Below, piece after piece: positions 34,966-48,739 of a stretch of DNA of 64,000 bases; the stretch's first letter is position 1; every line of letters starts with the position of its first letter. The translations under genes were made by a program, and so were the position numbers. The DNA is taken from positions 868,001 to 932,000 of the forward strand of contig JAFREQ010000068.1 of NCBI GenBank assembly GCA_025331565.1, in the 5' to 3' direction. This stretch comes from Holacanthus passer (Eukaryota; Chordata; Actinopteri; Pomacanthidae). The notes under the pieces are model-generated. The model was not told the DNA's origin. It did not search any database and saw nothing but the letters and a program-made list of their open reading frames with translations.

Positions 34966-34997
<32 letters not shown>
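34966..34997. repeat. poly-T homopolymer, 32 bases
   Basis: Uninterrupted T run, probably the tail of an inverted retroposed copy or simple slippage; assembly length may be unreliable. Confidence 0.9.
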
Positions 34998-35002
<5 letters not shown>

Positions 35003-38000
35003 ATTGACGCATAAAAACCTGCAGCTCCAGGGATGTTGTGTTCATTACGACTTTGAAGACTCAAATAAATGCAAATCAGCCATGATCACACACCAATGAC
35101 TGTTTTCACAACACTTCTTAGTTTGCAAGTGGTTGTGGGGGAGGTAGATAACATCAGGCTCAGGTTGTTCATGTACATTCAAATAATCTGTTGTTAAAGC
35201 AGCAACGAACACCTTTTTTTATAGCAGTTCTTAAAACACTTAAAGCACTTTTGAAAGAGCGTAATATAAACCAGAACATCATGTTATACAAATGACTGAT
35301 AGTAGATGCTGATCTGAAATACACGGAGCTGGTTTAAATTACAGAATGTGAACATGAGAAGTGTTGCAACAATAATGCTGTGAGACAATGTGGATAAGAT
35401 GTCTGCTAATACTCCAAATTAAAGTGCATTAACCTTGGATTAAAGAACGTGTTTTTAAGTTAAAACTAAACTGAAATTCATTTGCAACCTGTTTTACACC
35501 ATCTATTTATCTCTAGTTTATGTGTTTACTTTTTTCCAGACTCTTCTACTTGATGTTTGTAGTGGATTTAATTAATGAAAGCAGTAACGTGTTACGACTT
35601 TCACCTGGAATTACCTGCTCAATGAGCCATGACAGGACAGTCTGCGAAACACTCAATACTTAGGCATGAAAATATGCAAATGTAAACGCTTTTAAAGGCA
35701 AGAAATATATGTATCTATCAGAGTATTTTTGGGCCTAATATGATACTTTGTTTGAACTCCGTTAATGATGCTCAAACTCTCGTGTAGGTGCAACAGTCTG
35801 CCAGTTTAAAATTAGCTTTTCAAATTAAAAGCACCCTGTGGAGTTTTCTTTTAAACATCTGAACTTGATGTTTACATTCAGTGTTTCCCACCAACGTACA
35901 TTGTGTTTATCCTTGAGGTCTAATAAACATGTTGAATGCATTTGCTCCCTCATAAAACATTTGCAAAGCCAATTTTTATGAAATTTTTAATTGTGCATCG
36001 TTTACATCCATGTTTGCTGGTTTGTTGTCGTCTTCTAAATCGGCTTCGTCGTTACATTTCTTTGACATGTTACAGCCACCAACTGCTGGACGACAACCGA
36101 TAACTAAATGCATAAAAACATTGCTCTATAGCGCCACAAGTGGTCGAAAGCTCCAAAAACATAAACTCATTTGAGGATTGAATCACAAATTGTTCACATT
36201 TATTCAAAAATGTCTCATTCAGTTTGTATCCAGGTCAAAGGTCGAATCCCACTGTGGCTTCGTCATTTATGACAACATAGAAAGTCTTGAAAATCTGTTT
36301 ACACAAGCTTGAAGAAACAAACTCTCAAATTCACATTAAAATTCAGACGTGTGCTGTCACCACTTCACCGCCTCCTTTGTCGAGGACGGCTTGTAGCGAC
36401 TAGTATCAATTAAGCTACAAATTTCCATTTGATACAATCACCTGCGCCGCTGCCAAGAGTGTTGCTCCACATGCTTCTCTCCAGACGTCTTGGAAGTGTC
36501 AGTATATCTTTCTCAAAGACCAGGCGCTCACTTTTCCATGAATCTGAGGAGCAGATTATGCAACCTCATCCTACACTGTTCTTTAAACTGCCTTCAGGGA
36601 ACGTTAACGCGACTGTCAGACTGACTCGATCCGTCCACTCACGACGCCTCAGCCTGCTTTTTCACAGCTCCAGTTTTGATAGCTAAAAGCCGCGGAGGAT
36701 GACAAGTAAACCTGCTCTGATTATTAGGCTTATTAAACTAATGCCACCTTTGAGAGATCTGTTTTAATGTGAACTCCAGCTTTTTCTTTCGTGTTGTTTT
36801 ACTACCTCGTGCAAAAGTTGAGTGAAATCATGCATTATCAGCCAAATTGTCTTTGTGGGCTTTACCTGCAGGACATCTCATAGAGGACAATATTTTCATC
36901 TCATCTCTGGTGGAAAGAAATGTAAGGTCATGTCTCTGCAGGCATGTACATTTCCGCCCTCTTTTTTCTCACGACCCAAAGGGATGTGTGATTTTAAACA
37001 CATCTGTGCGTCTAGTTTGAAAAAAGCTCACTTCACGACAACAGGTGTTGTTAACACATGTTAATACCATATAATAATTCTGTGGTTTCGAATGCGGTCA
37101 GTGCTTCAACTGGGGATAAGTGTTGTTATTAAGACGGACTGAAGCTGGAGAGCAGCTCAGTATTTCTTCTGCAAAATGGGAATTTTTTAAAGCTGCACAG
37201 TCAGGTTTTCTCTTTGGCGGCCCCAAGTGGCAGAGAGAGATAACTTTGATTTTCGGACTTAATTATCAGATAATGTGAAGAAATAATGTGATTTGGACAG
37301 ATCAAATTTAAATTACACTTTTATAGGTTGTGATTAGATTCTTTGTGTCCTGAAATAAAGCAGCTGAATTTCATTTAATACACAAACATGGCAAAAACAT
37401 TCCCTTTTAAAGGGATGAAATTCTTTTCTGTGCAGCCACAGTTTATGATTTAAACTAATACCAATGTTGTATTTTCATGCAAAAATCTCAGATCTCTCAG
37501 AAAACTTCCATCAAGATGTCAAAACTTCTGTCACATGCATGTTTGAGTGAGCACGTTGTAAACAATATCTGTTTCCTCGACTAGTTTGTGCTTAACACGT
37601 CAAACTAAAACTACTGAGTGTTGTCTCTCAACCCCCCACACACACACACACACACACACGCCCATCCCTCCCGTGACAATTGTTTTGACCTTTGCTCTGA
37701 GGAAATAAGGCCGTCTGTGCTTGATGTGACAGGTTGGCACATCACCTGGATACAAGCAAATAAACGAGCAGAGGGAAAAAATATCACGGGAACATTTCAA
37801 GCATTCACAGAGAGCTTTCAAAATGGAACAATGACTTTGCCCCGGGGGAAAAAAGTGATCATGCTGGTATGTTTATATTAGACGGAAAGGAAGCCATCAT
37901 TGTCATCACCAGTCATTTTCTCTTTCACGGCAAGATTTTGACAGTTGACTGTATCTTAATAACAATTCCTTCTATGTATAAGTCAATTGTCACGGATGAT

Positions 38001-39067
38001 GCGCTTATATAAACATTTTTCTTCAAAAAAAAAAAAAAAAAAAAAGCAGGCAGCTCTTTTCCTGTCAGGATTTGTGAACTCTGTGGCATTATCGTGAACA
38101 GAGGGAATACTAAACAGACTTATTTTTAACTCTTCCAGTCCAATTTTTTTATGCTGTATTCACACTTTATTTTTTTGCTAAAGTCTGCTCTTGGCTTTGG
38201 GAACATGTGGGGGATGACAGGGTGGGGATGTTCATTCAGGGATTGGGAACACTTCGGCGAAACAGACATCAGGGGAAGTAATTGTGTAAATTAGAGGAAG
38301 AGGTGGGGGAGTTCATCATCTATCTTCCCGTAAGCAAACCCGGGCCCAGTAAAACACAGCCCAGTTGGTACAGCAATAGGACATGCGGTTATTAATACAG
38401 AAGAGGGAGGTGCGCTCACCTCGACAAGCGCCAACACGCGAGCGCATTACCTCTACGGCTGCTATGGCAAAGATGTGAGCTGCATTCCTCTGCCCACAAA
38501 CTCGGAGCTTTTTTCCCCTGACACAGAGGAGAGGCTTCAGAGAGTCAGGCCCAGATCTGGGGGAGTTCGAGGGCTCAGGCAGTGTGAAGAAAACTCACCT
38601 AGACTCTGTTCTGTGGCCTCATCTCTCACATTTTCATCTCTCTAAGATTACACGTGCAAGATGATTTTGGAAATGTATCTTTAATTTTTTTGTTGTCATT
38701 AAACTAGATAGCGGCTGAGACAACAGCTGTCTGGTTTTACACTGAAACACTAGGTTGATATTTCTGTAAAGGTTGAACAAGAGTAATAATGGCATTATGA
38801 AGCTCACCCTTTCAGAGGCTGCAAGATTTTTGCCACCTTTCTTGTCAAAAAATTGATGAATGAAGAATTGAAAATCTTTGACTTCATCCTTCAATCCAAA
38901 ACCTGATGTCACTCTTTCTACATGTTGTCACCTCTGACCTTCTCCTCCGGTCACTCAAACTGTATTTCCTCATTTGTCCTCAAGGAAGTTATACTAGCTG
39001 TTGCCTCCAGCTTGCTCTTAATTATTAACAGTTCCCTTATTACTTATTATTACTTATTACTGGCATT

Positions 39068-39142
39068 GTCCCCACCCTTTTTAAGAATGCCATTATTAAG
39101 CCTCTCTATAAAAAAAAAACATAATCCCATTGTCCTAAGATG
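39068..39142 (+). mobile_element. LINE reverse-transcriptase fragment (degraded)
   Basis: One frame reads PTLFKNAIIKPLYKKK and, after a one-base shift, NPIVL. This matches the L2/Rex-type RT signature 'FK-A-I-PLLKK---DP-VL'. Only about 25 codons are recognisable, and the frame breaks in an A run. Confidence 0.42.
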
Positions 39143-40882
39143 CTGTAGCTATTCACAAGCAATGTGCGAAGAGGTTAAAATGGAAGTGAAAAAGTTGTGT
39201 ACGAATGACCTACGCAGATGAAAAGCATCCAGTGTGGACAAGGTGTAGGTCAGTGACCAGTGACAGGGTATCTGGGATTGAGTGGACTTCAATCACTTGG
39301 TAAGATCTACTCAGGCAAATCAGTTCAATGCAAGGACACAGTCTAAGGGTGATTTAAAGATGTCTATTGATCAGCGTTTAAAGGCGGAGTGGCTCACTGA
39401 CTGTGGGATCAGGTGTGGGTGTCGGATGGGTTGCACATCTGGTATCAGGCGCAGCTGGCGGCCTTGGCCATTAAGACAAGTGGCTCCTGGGAGGTGGTGC
39501 ATCACTTTGTTGTTGCTCATGCTCCAGTTATTGGGGAATCACATTGCTTGTTCTCCCCAGGAAAGTTTAAGACATGCTGCATCCTAATCTGCTTTTTGCT
39601 ATGATGAATAATTCTGCTGGCTTTATCAAACCTGACCGTATTAGATTCGGGAGGAGGCACCGGTGGTGACTGGGGCCACCTGAGCCTGCCATCATCACGA
39701 CTCAAACCAAGACGAGCAGCGAATGAATGGATGAACACTCTTTCTACATTCAACTTACATTTTAATCCATCACTGCAACAGGAGTTTACTTCCCTGAATG
39801 CACATTTATCTGTTTGACACCTCTCTGTCCAGGATCAGCTGCAGCCTCAGGCAGCACTTTTATCATATATTTGACAGACATGCCTCAGTCAAACCAGTGT
39901 GGTTCAACAAGGTAATTTGTCAGTCCCCAAACTTCAAAAAGCTGATATCTGTAATGACTCTCGCCCCCGAGCTCTGTGAGGCCGTCCTGCACCTTGCATG
40001 TTGTCTCACTTTTCCCGAGCATATTCTTTAACAAGGGGAAGGTTTCCTTTTTGTAATTAAAGCAAAACGTGACATCACAATGATTGGTTGGTTTTTCTCT
40101 CTCTGCCGGTGAAATTGTTGTTGGAAGTGAGCGTGTGCATAGACATACATGACTGCAATCAACCACATTATTTCACCCTTGTACTTTAAGAATACAAGAG
40201 ATGGCAGATAAGAGGGAAATAATATCAAATACCAAACATTAAAATTATCCATGTCATACAATCGTCACTGAGTCCTTCCCTGCAAAGGTAGGAGAAAATG
40301 GGATATGAAAACATTGGAAGTGTTTGAACCTATAGATGTTCTCTCTAAACACTGAATCCCAACACACACACACACACACACTTTTACACAATTATCACAA
40401 TTATCATTCACGTTGTTTTCACAAAAGTAGGACGGAGGAGAGTTGACTTAACACCTGACAATGCAAAACATCCCACACTTGATTCGAGTCGAGCTGATGC
40501 ATCATTACTTGACCTACAACACACTTTTACCAACGCTGCTCTGAGCTTTAACCTGATTTACTGGTTGAGCTGCTTCTATTTTAGCTTGACTGCTCCTTTT
40601 AACTCTTTTTTCTACCAATTATGACGCTGAGACACAAAGACAATAAAAACTGTCCACCAGCCTCGGACCAGGGGGTCGAGCTGGCTCTCTTTCAGATATG
40701 TCCTGTACACACCATCAACGCCACACCTTAAAATGAATCACTACAAACTGAGAGTTCATGTGCAGTATTTTGTTGTCTTTTCTTTCTTGACCTTTGATAT
40801 GTCAGTGTATCAACACTGCCAAGACTAAGGGTTTGATTGAACAACAGTAACATCCCTTTGGGAAGGTGAGAGCAGGTATATT

Positions 40883-41452
40883 TGTCATGGTTCTGGGTTT
40901 TGCCCTATTTCTAGTTTTGTTGTTGTGTTTCTGGTCATTTAAACTCCAGTGTTTTTGGTTTTGGCATTTCTTCTTTTGCATGAATGTGTTTTTCTTTGGC
41001 GGTGCTGTTTTGTGTTCAGGCTTTGTTTCAGAGGCTGGGGGGCGTGGTTTCCAGGTGCTGGGGTCCTCAGCGGCAACACCTGAGCTTCATTCCCCTAATC
41101 ACCGGCAGCTTCATAACCCTGCTCATCCTCCTGCAAGCTGCCAGATTGCTTCCGCTCGTCTCGTGGCATTGTCAGCCAGCCTTCGCTTATAGACCAAGTC
41201 TTGTGATTTACCTTGTGCGCTTTTCTTAAGTGTCTTCTCCTTTTGTCTCCGGTGTCCCTGGTGCCCCAGCACCTCCACCGCCCGACTGCTAACCTGCAAA
41301 CCTCTCACCACTCAATCCACCTGGATTCAATCTTCTCCCTGGTTACTCTACAGAGTTTTCATTAGGAGTTAAATAATAAATCCTTTTTTTTTTTTCACCT
41401 AAACCTTTGTCTGAGTTTGCTCCTGGGTCCCACTAAAAGCTTAAGTGTCACA
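40883..41452 (+). mobile_element. solo LTR of a Gypsy-like retrotransposon
   Basis: 570 bases beginning TGTCATGG and ending GTGTCACA (TG...CA), flanked by an exact 5-bp duplication ATATT (40878-40882 and 41453-41457). It has an R/U5-like end: AATAAA at 41375, then a T run and TTTGTCTGAGTTTGCTCCTG, typical of teleost Gypsy LTRs. There is no internal coding region or second LTR, so it arose by LTR-LTR recombination. Confidence 0.7.
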
Positions 41453-42204
41453 ATATTCTTGATATCACCATGTTCTCAATATCAACTCATTTTGTTGATA
41501 CTGATTGACTGAAACAGAGGTTAACCAATCATCAGTAATATGACCACATTGACTAAACTGTTAATTGACGTAGAGTCTGAAAGATCAACAAAGACTTCAA
41601 TAAAAAAAAAAAGTTTGATTGTCGACCCCACATAAAGACATAAGGAGTCATGGGACAAACAGCTGTAAATGCTTTGAGCCCAGAAAATCCTGTGTCTATA
41701 GGAAATTCATTTTCAATCAAAAATAACTATGAAACGTTATGAAACAGTTTATTGTTTGACAAATATTACACAAAGTGTTTCTCAATCTGCTGCTCTTAGA
41801 TTTAAATATATTCCAAAATGTTATGATGTTAGGTGTAAATCTACTCTTTCATCACCACAATGGATGTAAACTAATCAACACACTTCCCCTTGACTTCTAC
41901 CAAAAAGTCCTCATTTCTGAAGTTCGTCACTCGCTCGCTATCGTCCATATTTTTAGTTTGTTTAACTAAATCAACCAAGGTTCTCATCAACTGATAATAT
42001 TGTCTAGTTGTCATTGGTGAAGTAGTTGTTCAAAAATGGCAGCGTCCTCTAGTGTTCAAACTAAGAAGTGCAATGACCTGGCTTGCTAGCAGATGACAGC
42101 AACACCAAATTTTAAAACTAGGATGTGCAAAATATATACAGTGCAATTTAATAAAAACATGCTCAAGTCAAATTCTAAAAATATACAGCGGACCATCTAA
42201 ACAT

Positions 42205-42255
42205 TGATAGCGGGCAAAAGTTGGCCCACGGGCCGTAGTTTGGCCCCCATGCTTA
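42205..42255. mobile_element. hAT-like transposon end fragment
   Basis: TTGGCCCACGGGCCGTAGTT followed by TGGCCCCC resembles the 'GGCCCGCGGGCCGTAGTTTGG' end of vertebrate hAT elements. About 50 bases; no transposase and no paired end seen. Confidence 0.4.
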
Positions 42256-44039
42256 AATATCCCATTGTTGATATCATATATATCACCCAGCACCACATCG
42301 GACTACGATTAAAAACAGAAATCGTCCATCTCACACTTAGCAAATGCATCACACTCATAATTTCAGGTGATACCTTGCTTACTTCTTTTTGTGGCTATTG
42401 CATCGTAATGAATGACTTGAAACTTGTAAACCCTTTTTTTTTTATTTGGTAACTTTTGACTCAAAGACAGTAACAAACCTGTATTGATTTGTCTTTCACT
42501 TCTTATCCAAGTAGGAAGTAACGTTTCAGAGTTTATGAATTAGCAGACATCGCTCTGACTTTGTCTTTATAACCACTATGAGCACATTTTTTTACCCTCA
42601 TAAATGATCCAGAAAGATTCCCAGGCGAAGCACCAAACGATGCAGTAGGATCTCACATGCTCTGACAGTGAGACTGCATCAATCATATTTTATCTTTCAT
42701 ACTGTCTAAATTTAGTTTCAGGTGATGCAATGCGTCACATGTTTCTTTGAAGGAAACGACGTAGACGAGAGCAAAAACAACCTGAGCCATATCAAAGCTG
42801 GGTGGGTGTGGAAGGGTCCGGCCTTCTCCTGGGTGGGTGGAGGTACCAGCCTGCCTTCCCTTTGTACATCTTACATCTGGAACGGGCACATTTTTTCCCC
42901 TCTTTTCCAAATAACATCTGCAGCTAAAAAGCCAGACAGGTAGTTAGAGTTGATTGGTCATGGATGGATTTTTCTCTCTCTCTCTCTCTATGTTGCTCTC
43001 TCTCGCTCCCTCCCTCCATTTTTTCTGTTCTACAAAGCCCAGAGGCTAGTATTTCACTGATTAAAGAGTCGCTCCATTTGAATGGTCGTTTGTGTATTGT
43101 CAGAACAAAGGGGCGAGCGGCCTCTGAAGAGGTGCTAGACAGGGGAATGGATTGGGCTCAGCGATTAGGATGAGTGGAAGTGCAGGTTCAGGCTAGCTTA
43201 GCCGGGCCGAGGCAGCTCAAGGAGGGACTCCACTCCAGCGGCTGTGGGACCTTTCGTGACTGGCAAAAGTGGACTTGTGTGCAGCAGCTGCACTTCAGCG
43301 AAACTTATTGTTGAACTTAAATCGTAAAGGGGAACATCAGGGGTTTTATAGTGGACTAACTGACCCCTTGTGTTGCTCTGGATTAGTTGTCACTAGTTGT
43401 CCTGATGCTGCTGAAACCTGGTTTAGGATTAAGGTCCTTAATTCCATGTCAAATTATAACCTTAAGGCAACCATGAAGCAACACTTGAGCAAAAATGGGA
43501 CAAATGAAATGACATATTTTGTCCTTTTTATGAGGTTGTGTTCTCAAGTTTTCGACTAACCAGAAGCAATGAAGCAAAATCAAAGCAGCTACTGGAGAAA
43601 ACTGGACTTCTCAGCTGTGTCCCTCTTCTCATATGTTGAAAATAAATTGCGTCATGTTGCAGATTTTAGACCAAGAATGGACAAAGTTAGTTTTAAAAAA
43701 GCCTGAAATATACAAGTTTTTTCTTCAAATGCGAAACAAGTCTTGACTTTAACAAAAAGAGAATATTTTTCATTCTAAACGTTTGTAATCACTAGATAAA
43801 ATGATTTATTTTTTAATCATTAAAATGAATTCCTGAATTTCAGAGTTGCACAAGATGAGACCGATCTCACGTGTTGCCACAACAAGGGCACAGCAGCCCG
43901 CTCGCACCTGAGGAAGTGCTTCTCAGACAGCACAGTAATCAGATAAACATTAGCCTGACAGGTTTCAGCTTTGAACACTCACTTCGTACTTCTCACCCCT
44001 AACATGAAGGTAATATCCTCAAATCAAAGTCCTCATCAA

Positions 44040-44780
44040 ATTATGCGGGTGAGTCCGGGTCACGCTCTTGGTGGGCTTCGATGTCCTTTTGAGCGTCGCC
44101 TTTTCAAAGCTGCTTTTAAGCTGATTTTTAATTTATGTTTGTCTCATTAATGAGATCTACAAACTGGAAGTCATCAAGCGCTCGAGATGCTTTTACAACA
44201 CCACGGGGTGGCGAGGTGTTTCTAATAATTGTTAAATAATCACACATTTTGTGCGAATGAGTCAAACCTTCTGGCCAGTTTGTGAGTCTCATAGCAATTT
44301 TATGCCACGTTACAAACAACCAGCCCCTTAATTTGGTAATTATGGCGATCCGAGAAAACAATTACGGGGTCGTTCAATTCAGGGAGGAAAAAGAAATTAA
44401 AGAGCTGACAAAAAAACACTTACATCATTTTGCTTCCCAAACTCACCACCAGTCCGCCCTGCTCTGACGGCTTATTATGTCATTAAGGCTCTCACATTGT
44501 TCAGCAAAAGTCTAAGAACTGAAACAAGACTTTTTGATTACCTCTGCTCGTCCAAGGGATTTGACATTTATCTGTCAAACACGGGCCAAAAACCTCGAAC
44601 ACATGGGGTCTGTCGGCTGATTGTTATTCAGTTGTAGCGCTGTGACACATTCTGGCACTTTCTCCGCGCTGAGCAACGGCCAGAGAATCCGTCCAAGCAA
44701 GAATAGTTTAGTGATGTCTTCAAAATGCATGTAGTCACATAAAGTTATTCCACGTGTTAGCAACAAGACAGCCCATACTT
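44040..44780. promoter_or_regulatory. candidate regulatory block upstream of fgf24
   Basis: Repeat-free, high-complexity 740 bases dense in homeodomain-type words, with a perfect 14-bp palindrome TCTCATTAATGAGA (44142-44155). It sits 4.5 kb upstream of the fgf24 start codon. Long-range enhancer is an inference. Confidence 0.38.
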
Positions 44781-45619
44781 TTGTTTATGTTTTTGGACAA
44801 CCGCAGACTCCCCGCTGGACGAGATGGAGCAAATCATCATTAATGTCAAACAGGCAACTGAAGTCAGTGGAAACATTAATATGTTCTGCATGTACGCCGG
44901 TGCTCAGAGATGATTTGTTGAAGAGCGATGCTTTAATTCTCACCCTTCACTCCCCCCGAAGAGCACCCGCGCCCAAACTCTCTGGCCTTCAAGGCGAAAA
45001 CCTAAATGGCCCTTAATGACTCCATGCAAACAACGTGTGACGGGGGACAAATTACTAAAACACTTCCCGCTTCTTCTTCCTCCTCCCTCTCCTTCAGGTG
45101 ATACTTGAAAGGCCTCCGAGGTAGCCGAGCTCGCTGCGCCCTCCCTCCTCTGGCTCCTCTCTCTGTCACCCTCCGCGGTGTCAAGGTGTCGCGACCCCGT
45201 TACGACCCGAACCCGCGTCGGCCGTTGGACTTCAGTAGCCCTCAGAAGGGCACGGCCCGCAGTGTGAAAAGGGATGTGAGTGTGTGTTTGGAGAGGCGGG
45301 GGGTGGGGTCGGCGTATACTAATGGGGTGAGGCTGATTTCAGGGAGATGAGAGGAAGAGGGCCGTCCCGTTTAGGTCTCACACGCTTGTCGGCCTGTGAC
45401 TTCGACTTTTAAAAAAGGCTTCTGGGTGGCTTATATGAGTCAGTGCTCACCCCTCTGCATCAATCGCCTCACCTTGAGAACTGAATGGGACACATACACC
45501 CCCTCCCCGACACACACCACAACCACCCACCCCTCCTTCACGGCCCTGGCACCCCTCCTTTCCTTTAAGTCAATATGTCCGTGTCAGAGATGAAAGTGCA
45601 AAGTGGGAGGGTCGCAGAG

Positions 45620-46050
45620 GGGGTCCTGACACTAATGTAGTACATTGGGCTTCACTTACTGATCTGCCAAGTTCTTTTGTCAAGCTCTAAATGCCTGCTA
45701 GGGCCCTTTGAACCGCTGAGCGCTCGCCCGCCCTCGGATGCCTCCTCCTTTAGCTTCAATGAGATATCCTCGGTGACATTCCCACAGTCCCGTCGCTGCG
45801 GACAGACACGCATAGCTGCACGGACGCGGCGAGGTTCAAATTCAAAGGCTTGAAAGGAGCCTGGGAGTCGTGTAAATAACATCATTCGCCACTTTGCAGC
45901 TCTCTCCACTTACAAGTCGAATTTGTTGTTGTCGTCAAAATTGAAATAGAATTGGCAAATGCGGCTGCGGAGGATCATTTCAGGCCCCGGTTGAATCTGT
46001 GGTTTGAAAGCACTTTCGTTGGCTGCCAAGCACAGCGAGCCAGGTAAACT
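45620..46050. promoter_or_regulatory. candidate regulatory block upstream of fgf24
   Basis: GC-balanced, CpG-containing, repeat-free stretch with AAATTCAAAGG, GAAATAGAATTGGC and GTAAATAACATC words, unlike flanking low-complexity DNA. Candidate proximal enhancer of fgf24. Confidence 0.32.
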
Positions 46051-48485
46051 AAGACCTTTAACTTGCTTGCTTGTTTTTCTCACTCCCTCACTCTTGTCAG
46101 CTAATCTCTGTGGGTAACCTTATCCCAACTCTTGAGTGGCTGCCCCCCCCAACCACCACCACCACCTCCACCCCCTCCGAGCCTCAGAAACTGGACTGTG
46201 AAACAGCTCTCCCCATTCATAAAGCTCACTCTTGTTATGCTCGACCAGCAGCAAACTGCATTTGATTGATTCTCGCTGTTTTATCCTCTTCTTCTTTACT
46301 TTTTTGAATAGTGTCAGCAGGCAATTTGTAGGAGCATTGGCTGACTTTTTCTTTATTCTAAAGGGTCAGTTCACCAAATTAAATAATGATAATAATAATA
46401 ATAATAAATCCAGCAGTATCTCGCTGTGCAGATTCTTTTTATTTTAGAAGCTCGGCTTTTGACATTTTTTCCAACCAATCAATCGAGATACAATAGAGAT
46501 GAAAGGAATTCACTCTGGGGAACTCAAAGCATTGAAAAAAGATTATATTTCAAAAATGTATCAGAAAAAACAGTGACTCAGTAACTTACACTAGATAATT
46601 CACAGGACATACTGTCAACAAGTGGAACTACTTTGCAGATGTATAGTTATAAAAGCTGAGCTAGTGAAACAGTCTAGAAGGTGAAATAACACAGATTATT
46701 CAGAAACTATGCAGAAACTTACAGCTTAAAGGTGAACAGAGGTAGATATGGATAAATGTGGTAAAATGACAAGAGGGTGTTTAAAGGGGACAGCCGATAC
46801 GATCCTTTAATTTGATCAGATTGTGTGTATTTTTTGTGCCACATATGCCCTCTGCCTCCTGATTGGCCAGCTGCCAAACTGACTGATAGTTCAGACAAGT
46901 GCACGGCAGAACCAACCAAAATTTGGCCTGTAGCCATCTCTTACAGTCCTTCCCTACTCTCAAAACTAATAAAATGATAAAAGTCCTCTTAAAAAAAAAC
47001 CTGGGATCTTCCCTTTCGCCACGAGCACAGATTGGTTTCCTCCTCCTCGTGACTCACAGGTGGCCACATCCAAAGGCTGCTGCTGCGCTCTCTCCTCTCA
47101 GTTGTGGATTTACAGTCATGCTCCGAGAAGTTTGTCACAAACATGTGCTTAAGAGGCGATGAGTGACTCCACAATGCTGGCTCCATCACAGTCAGTGTGG
47201 TAATTGCTGTTTATCATGCTGCCTTCTTTAAATCAGTTGTCAAGTGCCTTTATTTTGGACTTCCAGAGAAATCTTCATCTGCAGCGAGCAGCAGCTAACG
47301 TAAGCCTCATTTGATCAAACAGACATAAAGTCTTGCATTTGTAAGGAAATCATCAAACTCTCTGTCTCCATAATTACTATTTGCAATTTTTTTTCTGCTG
47401 TGATTTCCCTCCCTTAGGCAGACAAGGCTAAATTAGTCATGCTTTAAATGACATTACACATGAGTTGTGTTACAGGATTATTAAAGTGCAGTGTGGTTGA
47501 CAGGATCAAACCTTCTTGTTAGGCAGACAGCCATGAATCACAGGGTAAAGCCACATCAACCCACTTTATCCACGTTCGTACTTACACACAACACCAATGA
47601 GTTTGTGTCTTAACTTGTCATTATAAATCACAAACACTTTGAAATAAGAGCCATAAATTAATATTTTTCCGGATGAATGAGTGATTCTTGTTTATTTTGC
47701 TGCCCGCTTGCATTATGTTGATCAGCAGCTGGAGCTCTTAGTCAAACACTCCTTCTCATTTCCCACAAATCTCTGCAGGAGGCCCTTTGAAATCCCCAAC
47801 ATGGGAAGTTATGTATGTAATCATTTAGGATCATTTTGAATATCAATGGGGCAGGAATGCTGAGGATCCAGTTTTAATGGGACAATAAAGGCCAACCACA
47901 AAGGTTTTCTTTTTTTTTTTAATGGCAGCAGGGATGTGGGCTCACTTTACTGCTGCCAGCTCGTAAACACATTCACACCTCTCTCTCTCTCATTTAAATG
48001 CAGGATAACTTATAGCACATTATTGAAAAAAAAAAAAAAATCGAGGTAGCTGCATTTGAATGGTGTCTGGAAGAGCTGAGGCCAATCCACAAACCAGCAG
48101 CAGTTTAAAAAGCCCAAATAACACACACACACAAACAGAGAAAAGAGAGAGAGAGAGAATCAGTTTCTGTTTCAACACAGCAACTGTTTATTTTCACTGA
48201 CAGTCACAATAGTAATTATAATATTAGACCACAAGCCTTAAAGTCCATAAAATCAAACGTGCGTAAAAGTGAAGTTAAATGAAAACTTGCTCCAATCAAA
48301 CTCTCATAAATAGAAGAAAAAAAAAAAAAAAAGAAAAGTAGCTCATATCATCCATCCCCCAATTAGACTTAGATCTGTCTGAACACCAATCAAATTTACT
48401 TTGGAAGATTTTGAAATTCAAAAAAAACGAACCATGAACCACCATCATCTCCTCGCTCTTCTCCTCCTTTACGCATTTGCCCACC

Positions 48486-48521
48486 GAGAGAGAGAGAGAG
48501 AGAGAGAGAGAAAAAAAAAAA
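48486..48521. repeat. (GA)n then poly-A tract
   Basis: GA dinucleotide run of about 26 bases followed by about 11 A, roughly 270 bases upstream of a TATA-like word; it could act as a GAGA-type promoter element or simply be a microsatellite. Confidence 0.85.
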
Positions 48522-48739
48522 CCCTCTCCAAGCTTGATGGTCTCTCCAAGCTTACCCTATCAGGTGCAAACCGCTGACATGTTTCCACCCACCAACAACA
48601 AAAAAGCCTCTCTGTGCCCAAATCTCCAGCCGCAGACGCACAAACAGCACTGACAGGCACTGCTGCGCCATCACCAGCCCCCAAACCTCTCCAAACCTCT
48701 GCAGGGATCCGCTGCTGCTGCGACCTCCACTACACCTTT

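Noticed and set aside
36230..36260. GGTCGAATCCC resembling a tRNA B box
   Set aside because: No matching A box or acceptor stem at the proper distance.
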